A stretch of 64,000 bases of DNA from the NCBI RefSeq assembly GCF_019279795.1, contig NC_056740.1, positions 223,535,774-223,599,773 on the forward strand, written 5' to 3'. The stretch's first letter is position 1; every line of letters begins with the position of its first letter. Origin of the DNA: Protopterus annectens. Taxonomy: Eukaryota; Chordata; Ceratodontiformes; Protopteridae. The position numbers and the translations under genes are program-made. This document shows, piece after piece, positions 32,522 to 43,440 of the stretch. Below the pieces are notes generated by a model that saw nothing but the letters and a program-made list of their open reading frames with translations, was not told the DNA's origin and made no database searches.

Positions 32522-34395
32522 TTCTCGAAGATCGTGTTTGCCACTGAAGAGTTCAGAGACCACTCTTGAGATATCAGAATGGTCCTGCTGAGCCTGTTCA
32601 CTAGAATGTTTGATTTCCTCAGAATGTGCATTGCCACTAGAAAATAGTGAAAAGAGATTGCTCATTGCCACAACCTCATGGCCTTTTGACATAAGGGGTA
32701 AGGCTTGGCTCCTCCCTGCTTGTTGATGTACCAAACAAATGACATGTTGTCTGTCTGAACTGCGATGGTTCCTGAGAGAAGAGAGGTTTGATGGGCTTGC
32801 AATGCTAGGAGCACCGCTCTCATCTCCAGGAAATTTATATGCACATTGGTCTCTAATGGTGATCAGGTGCCTTGGATTGTCTGACCCAGTTAATGCCCCC
32901 TCCCCCACCTGAGCTGAGAAGAGTCTGCGGTCACCATGGTCTTAGAGGGATGAAGGATAAAGGGATGTTCTTGTTCGAGAACCTGCAATTGAAGGCACCA
33001 GAGAAGAGATTCCTTGCATACTCGAGATAGTCTGACTGGATGATTTAGAGAATAACACAGACAAGACCATTGGACTGCTAATGTCCACTGAAGTATTCTC
33101 ATATGGAGATGAGCTGTAGGAACAATATTTACGGTGGCAGCCATGCAGTCCAACATTTTTAGAACAAGATAGGAATTGAAGGGATGTCTAGAATCTGTTT
33201 GACAAGGAGTCTGAGAGTGAAGACCCTGTCTGGAGGGAGAAGAACTAAGAAATGTGTTGTGTCCAGATGGGCTCCGATTAAATCTATCACCTGGGCCAGA
33301 TAGAGATGCAATTTCCTTAGACTGATGGAGATGCCTAAGGTTGAGGCTAGTTGAAATAGGTAGTCTCTGGCCTGCAGGAGTCTCCACCTGGTGGGAGCAG
33401 TGAGGAGTCAATCATCCAGATAGGGAAACACACGGAATCTTTGCAGTCTCAGGTGAGCAGCCACTACTGCCATGCATTTGGTGAACACCCTGGGGGCTGT
33501 TGTGAGACCAAAGTGGAGTACTCTAAACTGGTAATGACTGGCTCCCAGCTGGAAGTGGAGAAACCTTCTGGAGCGGCTGTCATTTTGATGAGACAGTATG
33601 CATCCTGAAGGTCTACAGAGCATATCCAGTCATCCTTCTGCAGGAAGGGCTGAATGGACTGCCAGAACTTTCAGCAAGCAACTGATTTGTTCAGGGTTGT
33701 AAGATCCAGAAATAGGTCTGAGGTCCCCCATTTTCTTGGGCATTGCAAAGAATCTGGAATAGATGTCTGATCAGAAATGGTCTTGGGAGATAGTTTAAAT
33801 GACTCTTTGTGAGCAGCTTTCAAAATTTCTAATGCCACAGCCTCCCTCTGACTGGGTGGAACATAGGGGAGGGTCTTGACTGGCGTGGGATTTTGGAAAA
33901 AGGATATGACATAATCTCTGGATATGATGTTTAAAACCCAATGGTAACTTGTGATGGATTCCAAGGCTGTTATGTGTACAGATAAGTGTCTCTTGACTAC
34001 CTCCAGAGATGAGCAATCCTTCAGGATTGCTGATTGACCCTGTCCAAGAAGGTATCTTGAGACCCCTGGTTCATCGGACCCCCTCTGCCACGACAGCTGT
34101 GTCTGCCATTTGCGCCACTTCCCCCTCTGCCTCTGGAGGAAATGTCTCCCTGAGGTTCCTGAAAAGGACCTTGAGATCTTTGGAACCACCATTTTTTTAC
34201 CACCATGCTGGCGCCTGGAGAAGGACTGTTGAGGGGTGGCAAAACGGATTCTGATGGCAAACAAGGTCTTTCCATCCTTCTCACTTTGGGAGAGTGTATC
34301 TCTAACTGTAGGACCAACATCGAAAGGGGCCTTGGTGAATGATGCTTTGAAAGGTTTCATGAAATAACAAAGCTGCATCCAGGCATGGCACATTA
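32522..34395 (-). pseudogene. DIRS copy E RT-RNase H (part 2) and gag 3' end
   Basis: RNase H blocks lie at 32600-32930 (QTDNMSFVWYINKQ). RT lies at 33400-33720 with LHFGLTTAPRVFTK and the catalytic PYLDD, directly followed by TGA in place of the Trp codon of YLDDW. 33671-34393 carries the gag-RT linker and the gag tail, including HAWMQLCYFMKPFKASF at about 34370. The tail is cut at about 34395 by the LINE at 34400. Confidence 0.85.
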
Positions 34396-34399
34396 CAGC

Positions 34400-36277
34400 A
34401 CATTACAGCAGGACTGCATGGATAAGGCAATCCCAAGCAAAACAAAGACTCCCCAGCCATAAACAAACTCTACAACAAAAGGAGGAAGCTACTACAAGAT
34501 AGAGCAAAATCCTTAAAAGGTAAGACACCCTTGATCACTATAAGTAAAAAACTAAGAGCTCTCATAAAATCATCCAAAGCAAATTTTGAGAGAAAAATAG
34601 CTAAAGACTCAAAAGACAATCATAAGGCCTTCTTTAGCTATGTTAGAAACCTGGGAGGAAACTCCCAGATATGCTCAGAACTAGTTCAAAATGATGTGAA
34701 GATTACTGATCCTACAGACATTGCCAACATACTGGCTGACAGGTTCAGTGCAAACTTCTCCCCAAAAGGAGAGATATCTATACCCCCCAAACATCTCCAA
34801 CGCCCAAGTGAGAACTGCTCTCTCCAAAGCAAAAACACAGCATCCATGGGACCTGATGGTGTATTAAACCCACAGCTAGGACAGCTGTTTAATCATAGTC
34901 TTACCTCTGGATATGTAACTGCAACTGTGGTCCCACTTCACAAAGTGCCTCCACCGACCCTGGAAATTAAGCCTTATCTGCAAAGCCATGGAGAGGATCA
35001 TAATGGACCTCATAAATAAAGACATAGGGAATTTGCAGACTTTGGATCCATCCCAGTTTGGCTTTGTCAAAGGCAGATCATGCCTTCTAAACTTGGTTGA
35101 CTTTTTGAAACAGTCACCAAAGCCATTGATGAGGAAAGGCAGTCCATACAGCCTACCTCGATCTGGCCTTTGATACAATAGGTATCATTGAAAAACTCAT
35201 CAGCTTAAATGTTAACCCATACATCACAAGATGGGTTGCAAACTGGCTGAGTGACAGAACCCACAGGGTCAGAGTTGCTGGCGCCATGTCAGACTCAAAG
35301 CCTGTCACAAGTGGTGTACCACAGGGCTCAGTCCTGGGCCACTCTTGTTTGGCATCTACTTTTCCAAGCAGTACAAGCAAACACAGGAGACAAAGTTTGC
35401 AGATGACTGCAAAAACACATCTGACACAGATATCCTTCAGAAGGGTCTCACAGAAACGGATAACTGGTGCCAGAGCCATGGCCTAAAGTTAAATGCCAAA
35501 ATGCATAGTAACAAGGTTACCCCTAGCTACCAAATAGGTGGCAATCCACTGAGTACAGAAGAAGTTATCAGGGACCTGGGGACCCAGGTTGATAGTAGTC
35601 TGTCATTCGACACCCATGTAGCTAAAGTAGTTAGGAAGACCTTCTACATTGCCCACCTTATCATGAAGGGATTCTCATCTAGATCAAGGGAGGTCATAGT
35701 CTCCCTATACTCATCACTCATCAGACCAATGATTGAGTACAATGCCCCATTCGAATGTATCTGACCCGACACTTGCAGCAGCTGGAGAGGCCACAAAAGT
35801 TCCTCACCAAAAGGATAAAGGGTCTCAAACATCTGTCCAAGAACTCCAGCTCTATTCAGTCGCCACCGCTGCTCAGAGGTGACCTTTGCCTAACATACAA
35901 GGCCATGTCAAACCCAGATTTGATGAATATGCTTCACCTCAAAAATCTAGATCCGTCAGAGCCACAAGAGACTTAAACCTCGACACGGCTATTAATTTCA
36001 TCACCCAAAGACTCCCTATGCTGTGGAATAAAATCCCGGTATATGTGAGGCAGAGCACCTCGCTGGCCTTGTTCAAGAGAAATCTTGACCAATGGATGGG
36101 AGATCGCAGATATACCCCAGGGATTACCTCAGTGTCACTGCTCGACAGAGGCACAGCAAAATAATGGGTATAGTTCCCCATACTAAAGGGGTGGCTAAGC
36201 CACAAAACTATGGGCTAGGCTTGTAAATGCCCTCGGGCAGATAGCCTAGTATGAACCTATGAACCTATGAACCTATG
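34400..36277 (+). mobile_element. CR1/L2-group LINE inserted in DIRS copy E gag
   Basis: This plus-strand non-LTR element ends in three CTATGAAC units (about 36252-36277). It is 5'-truncated relative to a full LINE, since no endonuclease is seen. Related pieces occur at 12150-12627 and 51515-51925. The interrupted DIRS gag resumes at 36278, and no target duplication is obvious. Confidence 0.85.
34531..36164 (+). pseudogene. Reverse transcriptase of the CR1/L2-group LINE
   Basis: Segments in shifting frames: the pre-RT region (LRALIKSSKANFE to ASMGPDGVLNP), FGFVKGRSCLLNLVDFL, a shortened YLDLAFDTI palm A box near 35165, TSGVPQGSVLG (about 35315) and the catalytic FADDCK (about 35397). Then a thumb with CQSHGLKLNAKM and a C-terminal domain to GITSVSLLDRGTAK, with a stop at 36162-36164. 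At least four frame changes make it inactive. Confidence 0.8.
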
Positions 36278-37075
36278 AACTGGCTGCCCATGAGACACCT
36301 TCTCCCACATGTGAGATTAGCCTCATGAACGTATTCACTATAGAAAGAAGGGCGGCCATTCTGGAGGAGAAGGTCTTCTGTTTCTCTGCAGACATGGACC
36401 CTAGGGTAGGACTAGAAAGTTCCTTGACCAGGTCTCTCTGTAGTCTGGTCACATGTGCCAAGTAGCTCAGGGCTCGCAGTGCGAAGGTTGCTGAAGTGTA
36501 CATCCACTTACCAAACCGGTCTGCCTCCCTGGACCCCCTGTTAGGGGGGTGGACAAAGGAGCTTTCCTGGGCCAGCTCCTTCTTGATGGCTGCTGCAACC
36601 ACCATGACATCGACTGGAACACCCTTAGTCCAATGGGGTCTATCAGATGGGGCACTAAGGATTTTGTCCAGACATGTTGGAATGGGTTCTACTATGTTCA
36701 GCTCTTTCCATGCCCTACGGGTAATGGGATCCGCAGGGGGGACACCCAAGATGTAGATGGGCCCGACCCAAAGGCTTCCAGGAACACCAATTTCTCAAGG
36801 TTAGGGTTTTGGGCAGACCACCCTCTTGGGGACCATTCCCCTTCATCCAAATCAGTGTCCTTGGTGAGGGAATCCGGGGGAATCCAAGTGCTTCCTTTTG
36901 CATGTATGCTTATGATTGAGCTCCTTGATGGAGTGCTCAGGGAAGGTATTGGAAGACTCAGGGTGTTCCAAATGGGAAGTGACCTGGAAGCTCTTCTGGG
37001 CAGGCTGTCTGAGAGGTGACAGAAAGGATAACTTAGGCACAAACTCTCCTGAGTAGGGACTGGGATCTGAAGGGT
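36278..37075 (-). pseudogene. DIRS copy E gag, middle part
   Basis: Reads TFALRALSYLAHVTRLQRDL, then NTFMRLISHVGEGVSWAASS up to the LINE. Upstream blocks (HPPNRGSREADRFGKW, ITRRAWKELNIVEPIPT) match copy C and H gag. It is cut at about 37075 by element X and continues at 39403. Confidence 0.8.
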
Positions 37076-37296
37076 CTATATTAAATTGTCGAACTCTTAA
37101 AAGTTCGAACGTCATATGGACGACACCATATGATCGAACTTTTAAAAGTTTGAATGTTTCAACGGAGATCTCCGTACAGCATGGAATGGGAAGATTTCCC
37201 TTTTCTGCACTGCAGTGCGATCTCAGAGTTAGTATATTTAAAGAGTGGGGTGTGTGGGGTGCAGGGGTGCTTGCCTCCCTACTTAAACCATTCAGG

Positions 37297-37311
37297 TAGG
37301 TTTTTTCTTTG
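37297..37311. repeat. 15-bp target duplication of the Penelope-like element, left
   Basis: TAGGTTTTTTCTTTG here is repeated exactly at 39297-39311. Confidence 0.85.
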
Positions 37312-37671
37312 AAAACCACGAATCCTTGATGCTCCACACTAGGACAGAACACTACACGTATAAAGTGCTCAAGTTTAGAAATACTTTAATCAACTTAAGT
37401 GTACAAAGATATAATCCACTTTTCGTCAAGACCATTCAATAGACTCTTAAAACAAATAACTGATGGACTCTTAAAACAAATAACTGATATATATACCATT
37501 ATACCTATCACATGGTCATACAATTAAGGTTTAAAGAGAGACACTGTTTTTCCGACACTTTAAACTAGGCTCAATGTGGGTAGTTTACTTCAAAAAGCTA
37601 ATACATAAAAAAGCTATACATAAAAACGCTAATACATAAAAAAGCTATACATAAAAAGTGCAAACTAGTAG

Positions 37672-38127
37672 AAAAGGCATGTATAAGTGCTCCATGTGCC
37701 AGTACTGCAAATACATTGACACAGATAGTAAATTCACAATAGGTGATACCAAATTATCACTAACGGGAGATATAACTGTGGTAGTAGGCAAGTAGTCTAC
37801 CTGGCTAAATGTACACTATACCCAGCCTTCTACATAGGTAAGACAGACAGGAAGCTGAGCGAACGGATTTATGAACACTTGTACAGTATTAGGAAGAATA
37901 AATCAGACAATTCATTGGCCAAACACATTAGTGAAAATGCGGGCCACCAATTCAAATTTAGGGTTATAGATCAGTTAAGGTGTGATGGAAGAGGTGGACT
38001 TGAGTCACTGAAGTTGGAAAGAAATGAACTTCTCTGGCAACTAAGAGTTAATGCATGCCAATACCCAGGGATTAATGAAATGAGTTCTATAATGTGTATT
38101 TTAAGATTAAAAAACCTAGTTAGATAA
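37672..38127 (+). pseudogene. GIY-YIG endonuclease domain of the Penelope-like element
   Basis: A Cys-rich lead-in (KCSMCQYCKYID) starts at about 37684. After a frame change near 37790 comes VVYLAKC, then FYIGKTDRKLSERIYEHL, the GIY-YIG core with its following Arg and helix, and the C-terminal part from YSIRKNKSDNSLAKHI to a stop at 38125-38127. In this family the domain nicks target DNA. The frameshift and absence of RT make this a remnant. Confidence 0.85.
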
Positions 38128-38331
38128 GTTATAATCATTACATTATATTATATATTACTTTATCAGTAGAATAGTTAATGTTTTAATATGTTAAAGGCTT
38201 ACTGATTTCAATAGTTGCCTTATTTATTTATTTATTCATACTCATATTTACATTTGTATTTACACTTATAACATATATTTTTACACACCTTTTCATATTC
38301 TTACCTACATATACCTATGTTAGTTTTAATA

Positions 38332-38335
<4 letters not shown>

Positions 38336-38409
<74 letters not shown>
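38336..38409. repeat. (TA)n microsatellite
   Basis: About 37 TA units inside the 3' region of the Penelope-like element. Confidence 0.97.
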
Positions 38410-38415
<6 letters not shown>

Positions 38416-38897
38416 TGTAGTCGTATATGAATATTAACTTTAACCATATTATATACATGGTTATATTATTATATTTTTTAAACTTTATTATACAATATTA
38501 TGTAGTTATATGGTGAAAGTAAGCTTTTTGTATTTTTATATTTATCTTGACTTTCACTTTTATTTTTATATTTTTTATTCCTACATAATTTAAGGTTGAT
38601 AGTGGGGTGGTCATTAAAAACAGTGACCACTAACTACTACCCTAATATACACATTTTCAACATTCACAACATTTTCAATGTATTTCTGATTGGTTAATAT
38701 TCACCATTATATTTTATTTTATTAGTGTACAACTGTGTTTGAAATTATTGTTCCACAGTTTATTCACTCATATATTTATTTATTGATTCATTTATTCTTT
38801 TTCATTTTCATAGATACATTTTATATGTTTGAAAATGAATACATACACTCACTTCTTGGAAACACCCTTTAGGTATGTTTATCGATCTTCTGTATAT

Positions 38898-39257
38898 ACT
38901 TTTTATGTATAGCTTTTTTATGTATTAGCTTTTTTATGTATAGCTTTTTTATGTATTAGCTTTTTGAAGTAAACTACCCACATTGAGCCTAGTTTAAAGT
39001 GTCGGAAAAACAGTGTCTCTCTTTAAACCTTAATTGTATGACCATGTGATAGGTATAATGGTATATATATATATATATATATCAGTTATTTGTTTTAAGA
39101 GTCTATTGAATGGTCTCTGAAGAAGTTAAGCCATCTGTCTTGACGAAAAGTGGATTATATCTTTGTACACTTAAGTTGATTAAAGTATTTCTAAACTTGA
39201 GCACTTTATACGTGTAATGTTCTGTCCTAGTGTGGAGCATCAAGGATTCGTGGTTTT
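38898..39257 (+). repeat. Right inverted arm of the Penelope-like element
   Basis: This is the reverse complement of 37312-37658 over nearly its full length, with a (TA)n difference near 39063-39082 and 24 extra bases at 39116-39139. Confidence 0.9.
39108..39160 (+). ncRNA. Hammerhead-ribozyme-like motif in the Penelope arm
   Basis: CTGAAGA (39117-39123) fits the CUGANGA core. GTTAAG (39125-39130) can pair with CTTGAC (39139-39144) as stem II around an 8-nt loop, and GAAA follows at 39145-39148. One unpaired A sits between the core and stem II, and I could not verify stems I and III or the cleavage site. Hammerhead motifs are established in Penelope terminal repeats, which supports the reading. 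Confidence 0.4.
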
Positions 39258-39402
39258 TTGGCGTTTTGGTCTAACCTTGCTTTTCCAGTTTGTATTTAGG
39301 TTTTTTCTTTGGTTTATTTTATTTTTTTATTACATTTTTGAACTTTAAAAGTTCGATCATATGGCATTCGAACCTTTAAAAGTTTGATTATGTAATATAG
39401 AC

Positions 39403-40429
39403 GCAATCTGATGGTTGAGTCAAGGCTCTCCTAGGCATGGAGAGATCCCTTTCCACCACTGCGAATGCAGAGGGTGAATGGGGATCTGAGGGCACATTCG
39501 CCAGAGCCGAAGCTGTTGGAGATGACCTGGATCCCCTGCCACTCCCAGATCAGAGAGGGGAGTTGGAGCTGCGCTATCATGCACCAAGGTTCCAAGGGGA
39601 AGAGACAACTCCAAAAACGTTGTAGTTGACATCAAGCCCTCGCACCCCACGCCCATGCTATGGCTGTAAGAGTTACCCTGCTCCAAGACAGTCAGGGCCG
39701 AACCACTCATGGCAGCTGTCGGAGTCAAGGTAACAGTACCCATAGGCTCCAATGTCTCGACTCATGGGATCCTCAGATCTGACAACTCCGAAGCCAGGGA
39801 TCTGACTGGAGAAGGAGAAATGGGAACAAATGAAGGTTGATGGTTCACGGATCCAACAGGTGATGAAGCAGGCAAAATCCCCACTTGAATCTGTGCATTG
39901 AGAAACCTCATCAGCATCCTGTCAAACTCAGCTTCAGAGGACCTGATGGAACATGCCACAGTAGGTGGCCTGGAGAATGGCTGGGAGACTGCAATAAAGG
40001 TGATTTGGGCCTTGAGGTAACCGGCTACAGGAGAAGCTTGGAAACCGAAGCTGAGAAGAGTCTTCACAGACAATCATACCAGAGTCCTTAGGATCTGATG
40101 TCTTAGCAGTTTTCCAAGGAAGTTCACCGGACAAAGAAGGAGCTCTGTCTTTGGACTGTTTCTTCAATGTGTTTCTTGGAGGGGGTTTGAGCTTCTGAAG
40201 TCAATGGAGTCACAGAAGAGGAAGAAGCTCCAGATGATAAAAGGCCCTTCAGAATAAGTTTATTCCTCCTATCCATAAGAGCATGCTGCCTAAAGCCAGA
40301 GCATATGGCACAGGAGGAATCCAAATGAGTAGGCCCTAAGCACACCACAAACTCCATGTGGGAACCCGACAGAGGGATCTTGTGCCCACAAGTAACACAC
40401 TTTTTAAAACCAGTTGGCTTTTCTGCCAT
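39403..40429 (-). pseudogene. DIRS copy E gag, N-terminal part
   Basis: It starts with Met at 40429, followed by the Cys cluster (CVTCGHK, CAICSG) and NKLILKGLL, the family signature. A frame change near 40124 leads into the Ser/Pro-rich middle (40073-39420). It stops where element X enters. Confidence 0.8.
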
Positions 40430-40689
40430 AATGAAAAACTAAAAGAAGAAAGCAAAACCCAAGGAATGGAAAGGATTTTTTATATATAAAGGAAGGAAAG
40501 AAAGAGGGTTAGGACCAGAAGGTTACCAAAAAATGAAAATAAAATGGACCAGTGCAAAATAGAAAAGAGGATAGGGAAATATTAGGAAGAAATCCTACAA
40601 TAGGGGAAAAAAATAGAAGAAAAATAGAAGAATTTTTTTTTTTGAAGAAAACACTCACGAATAATCCAAGGGAGCTCAGAAGATCTCAA

Positions 40690-40859
40690 TCCCAATCCTG
40701 ACGAAAATGTGGCAAACGAGTTCTGAGGGAATTAGGGAAGAGCAGGGCATTATGGGTAGGGGAGGAGCTCAGATTTTTGGATCCTAGAGATGTAGTATAC
40801 AGCCGAGTCAGATCTAAACCCACAGGTTGAAGACCAAATGAATAATGACAACTTCAGAT
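40690..40859. repeat. Right inverted terminal repeat of DIRS copy E
   Basis: Contains GGCAAACGAGTTCTGA, GGGCATTATGGGTA and CACAGGTTGAAGACCAAAT and ends ACTTCAGAT at 40859. It is inverse to 21930-22090 and to the second half of the internal complementary region at 22290-22335. Confidence 0.85.
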
Positions 40860-40874
40860 GGGTCTACTTCATAG

Positions 40875-41188
40875 GATCAAAATTCCAGAACATCAAACCT
40901 CTGATCAAAGACCAGAGGATCGAAGTTCTGAAATATAAAACCTACAAAAATATATCTGAAATGTGAAAACTTATTTCACGTTTTTGCAGGGGGGAAGCCC
41001 CCCCTTCACCCTCCCCCACAACCCCTGCTACGTAAATATACCAACTCTAAGATTACACTATAGTGAAGAGAAGGGTAAAGTTCTCGTTCCGCACTGTACG
41101 GTGATCTACATTCACAAGGTTTGATATTTAAAAACTTTGATCCTCTGGTCATCGATGATGAGAGGTTCGATGTTTTGAAATTTTGATC
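40875..41188. mobile_element. Inverted-repeat element X, copy 2, intact (314 bp)
   Basis: Begins GATCAAAATTCCAGAAC and ends with the inverse GAAATTTTGATC. Each terminal repeat holds an internal hairpin (CCTCTG...CAGAGG). The central part (AACTCTAAGATTACACTA, then CGCACTGTACGGTGATCT) is homologous to copy 1 in reverse complement (37160-37250). It lies 15 bp from the right end of DIRS copy E. Confidence 0.75.
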
Positions 41189-41385
41189 TTTTGAAGGAGA
41201 TCCCCTCAGACAGCAAGTTACCTTGTGAATGGAAAGAAGAGGAGGTGCTATTATAAAGCAAAAACCTGCTATGAAGCTTGGAAAAGGTAAAAAATCATGT
41301 AAAAACAGAAAATAAAACCATCATTTTTCATCACAAAGTCTATTTCTAATACTTTATAAAAAGCATATTTTACAGTTCAACTTAC

Positions 41386-41484
41386 TTCTGTCTGAGCATT
41401 GATGTCACAGCCACCATCCAACAACAGTTTAACGCAGTCATAATGGCCTCCTTCTGCTGCTAAATGCAAAGCTGTGAGACCTTC
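41386..41484 (-). CDS. ANKDD1A: Ankyrin-repeat exon, ANKDD1A-like (downstream of the two)
   Basis: This 99-bp, phase-0 exon on the minus strand encodes exactly one ankyrin repeat of 33 residues, starting EGLTALHLAAEGGH and ending CDINAQTE. It is bounded by a TTTTCAG acceptor (exon begins GAAGGT) and a GTAAG donor (GAA|GTAAGT). The wording of this repeat and the preceding one (49496-49594) matches my recollection of consecutive repeats in ANKDD1A, an ankyrin and death-domain protein of poorly known function. No disabling change is visible. Other ankyrin proteins remain possible. Confidence 0.75.
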
Positions 41485-41764
41485 CTGAAAATGTAAAAAG
41501 AAGAGAATGCATTTTAGGAATAGAAAAGGAAAAAGGATTGTGCAAACAGAAGTATACTCATTACCAGGGTTCCAAATCAAAGTATTTAAAATGCCTTAGC
41601 CTCAGCTCCAAAATCATATATTGGACTGACATATACAAAAGGGCTCCAGCCATTTTAAAACAATATATGTAAATTATACAAACATTAAAATGGCTCTTGG
41701 ACTAGGTTTATTTTTGGTAACATAATAAATTAAGATACAAACCCATAATACAGAGCAATAAAAA

Positions 41765-42160
41765 AAAGAAGTTATGTTCTTACCATAACATTCTATCTGT
41801 GTTGTTGATCTTCATTCATTCATGACGGATGGGTCTCTGTTCCTTCCTTGGAACCTACACAGCCGATATAGCAAGCTCCTGCCAGCCAAAAACTCTCAAG
41901 CTAAGGTTACCCATAGTGCCCCTTTCCTCAGATCAAGTTTGTCCGTAAGGAAAGAAAGAAAGAGGAAGCTTTGTCTGAGCAAATGCCCTATCATGTAACC
42001 AGAACCAAGTCCGAACTTCCAGGAGACTTTCAGTGGGGGTATGAGGGTGAGATGTCATGAATGAATGAAGACCAACAACACAGATGGAATGTTATGGTAT
42101 GAACACAACTTCTTTATCTGATGTTAATCTTCACTCATTCATGACGGATGGGACAGAGTC
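41765..42160. repeat. Left ITR and internal complementary region of DIRS copy F
   Basis: The motif with GTTATG and CATAAC arms lies at 41771-41789 and returns at 42091-42109 (right arm ACACAAC here). The second half of the complementary region (ATCTGATGTTAATCTTC) predicts the copy's own right end, which is not found nearby. Confidence 0.8.
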
Positions 42161-42187
42161 CCTAACTACTTTATGTCCTGGGAGGCC

Positions 42188-43440
42188 CTATGGAAGGATA
42201 TTTCTGAGCACCATTGAGCCAAAGGTTACTCTCCCCCTGGAGACAGAGTCCAATTTGTAATGAGTGATAAAGGTATGAGGAGAAGCCCAAGTGGCTGCTG
42301 CACAAATGTCATCTGTAGAAGCTCTAGAATGAAAAGCTACTGAAATAGCAACTGATCTGGTTGAATGCTTCTTTATTTTCATAGTTAAGCTCATTTGGTT
42401 CTGTTGATAGACAAAAGAAATACATTCTCTCAGCCACTTTGCAAAGGTGACTTAGAAACTGATCTTCCCAACTTGGGTCCTGTGAAGGACAGGAATAATT
42501 GGTCATATTTTCGGAAAGATTTGGTCCTATCCAAATAGAAGTGTAATTGTCTATGTACATCCAATAAATACAAACAATATTCTCCTTTAGTTGAAAAATT
42601 AGGGAAGAAAACTGGCAAGTCAATGGATTGGTTAATATTCAGCTCTGAAACAACCTTGGGTAGAAAGGATGGGTTAGTCCGAAGTGATAACTCTCTCTTT
42701 GTGGAAAATGATATAAGGGCGATTTACGCACAAAGCCTTTAATTTTGATATTCTTCTTGCTGAGGTAATGGCTACCAAAAACAAAGATTTCCAAAAGAAG
42801 AATTTTATGTCACAATTGGCCGCAGGCTCAAAGTGATGATGAGTCAAAACTGTAGGTCCAATGTGAGATTCCAACATTCAATGGGCTCTTTGAAAGGCGA
42901 TCTTATATGTAAAACTCCTTTCAAGAAGGTTTTACAGAGGTGATGAGATACCAGAGTGGAATCCTAGAAACCATTGTGAAAATATGAGACAGCTGCTAAC
43001 TGGACCCGGATTGTAGAAGCTGAAGCTCCTGAATGGAGTAGGGTTGATAAATACTCTAAAACTGAACAGGTCAGAGCTGAAAAAGGATCTATTCCTTTTT
43101 TATGAGACCAATACACAAATCTGTTCCATTTACTATAATAAATCTTCCTGATGGATGATTTATGGGAAGCCAGAAAGATTTTTCGAATAGGGGAAGAAAG
43201 GTTATTTTGCATGGCAGTTACTGGAAGTGGAGAAACCAAGCTGTCAGCTTCAGGCTCAATAGGTTTGGATGGATCAGCCCCATGTGGGTGTGACAGAAGT
43301 CCTGGAGTTGGATTTGGAATCCATGGTCGGTGAACCAGATGAAGCCAAAGGAAACAGTACCAGACTTGCCGGGGCCAAAAGGGTGTAATGAGTATTACTT
43401 TGCTTCCCAACCAAAGAGCCTTCTTTAGAAATTGTGGTAT
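42188..43440 (-). pseudogene. DIRS copy F tyrosine recombinase, broken
   Basis: Core-binding segment KSSIRKIYYSKWNRF (about 43140), Arg-box block ITSARRISKL (about 42760), HSTRS box (about 42365) and the catalytic Tyr in THYKLD (about 42260). All catalytic residues appear to be present, but the gene is spread over several frames. Confidence 0.85.

Larger units (their letters stand above)
37312..39296 (+). mobile_element. Penelope-like element with inverted long terminal arms, internally deleted
   Basis: Arms of about 350 bp in inverted orientation (37312-37658 and 38898-39257) flank a GIY-YIG endonuclease remnant. The right arm is followed by a further 39 bp, after which the 15-bp target repeat recurs. 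Penelope-like elements are known for terminal repeats in either orientation plus a short tail after one of them, so the structure fits. The reverse transcriptase is missing. Both arms carry tandem AAAAAGCTAATACAT/AAAAAAGCTATACAT units at their inner ends. Confidence 0.85.
37076..39400. mobile_element. Inverted-repeat element X, copy 1, split by a Penelope-like element
   Basis: The ends are CTATATTA-AATTGTCGAACT at 37076 and, inverted, TTTGATTATGTAATATAG ending at 39400. Each terminal repeat itself contains an inverted pair around CATATG (GAACTTTTAAAAGTT on both sides). Without the insertion at 37312-39296 and its 15-bp repeat, the element is about 325 bp. No coding capacity. It lies in DIRS copy E gag. 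Confidence 0.8.
21893..40859 (-). mobile_element. DIRS-type retrotransposon copy E, full length with nested insertions
   Basis: The left end at 21893 (AAAGAAGTTATG) and right end at 40859 (ACTTCAGAT) both agree with the copy's own internal complementary region (22269-22320: CATAACTTCTTT then GTCTGAAGTTGT). Gag, RT-RNase H and recombinase are distributed between the insertions at 23751-32516, 34400-36277 and 37076-39400. Removing these leaves roughly 6.0 kb, close to copy C. Many stops and frameshifts make it old and inactive. Confidence 0.88.

Noticed and set aside
34380-34410. Target-site duplication of the CR1/L2-group LINE
   Set aside because: CATTACAG is repeated at the left junction only and does not recur after 36277.
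37315-37658. Hammerhead ribozyme in the left Penelope arm
   Set aside because: The arm lacks the 24 bases with the CTGAAGA core, so only the GAAA half is present.
38336-38409. CRISPR or satellite array
   Set aside because: It is a simple TA dinucleotide repeat without spacers. The same applies to 48551-48613 and 58520-58569.
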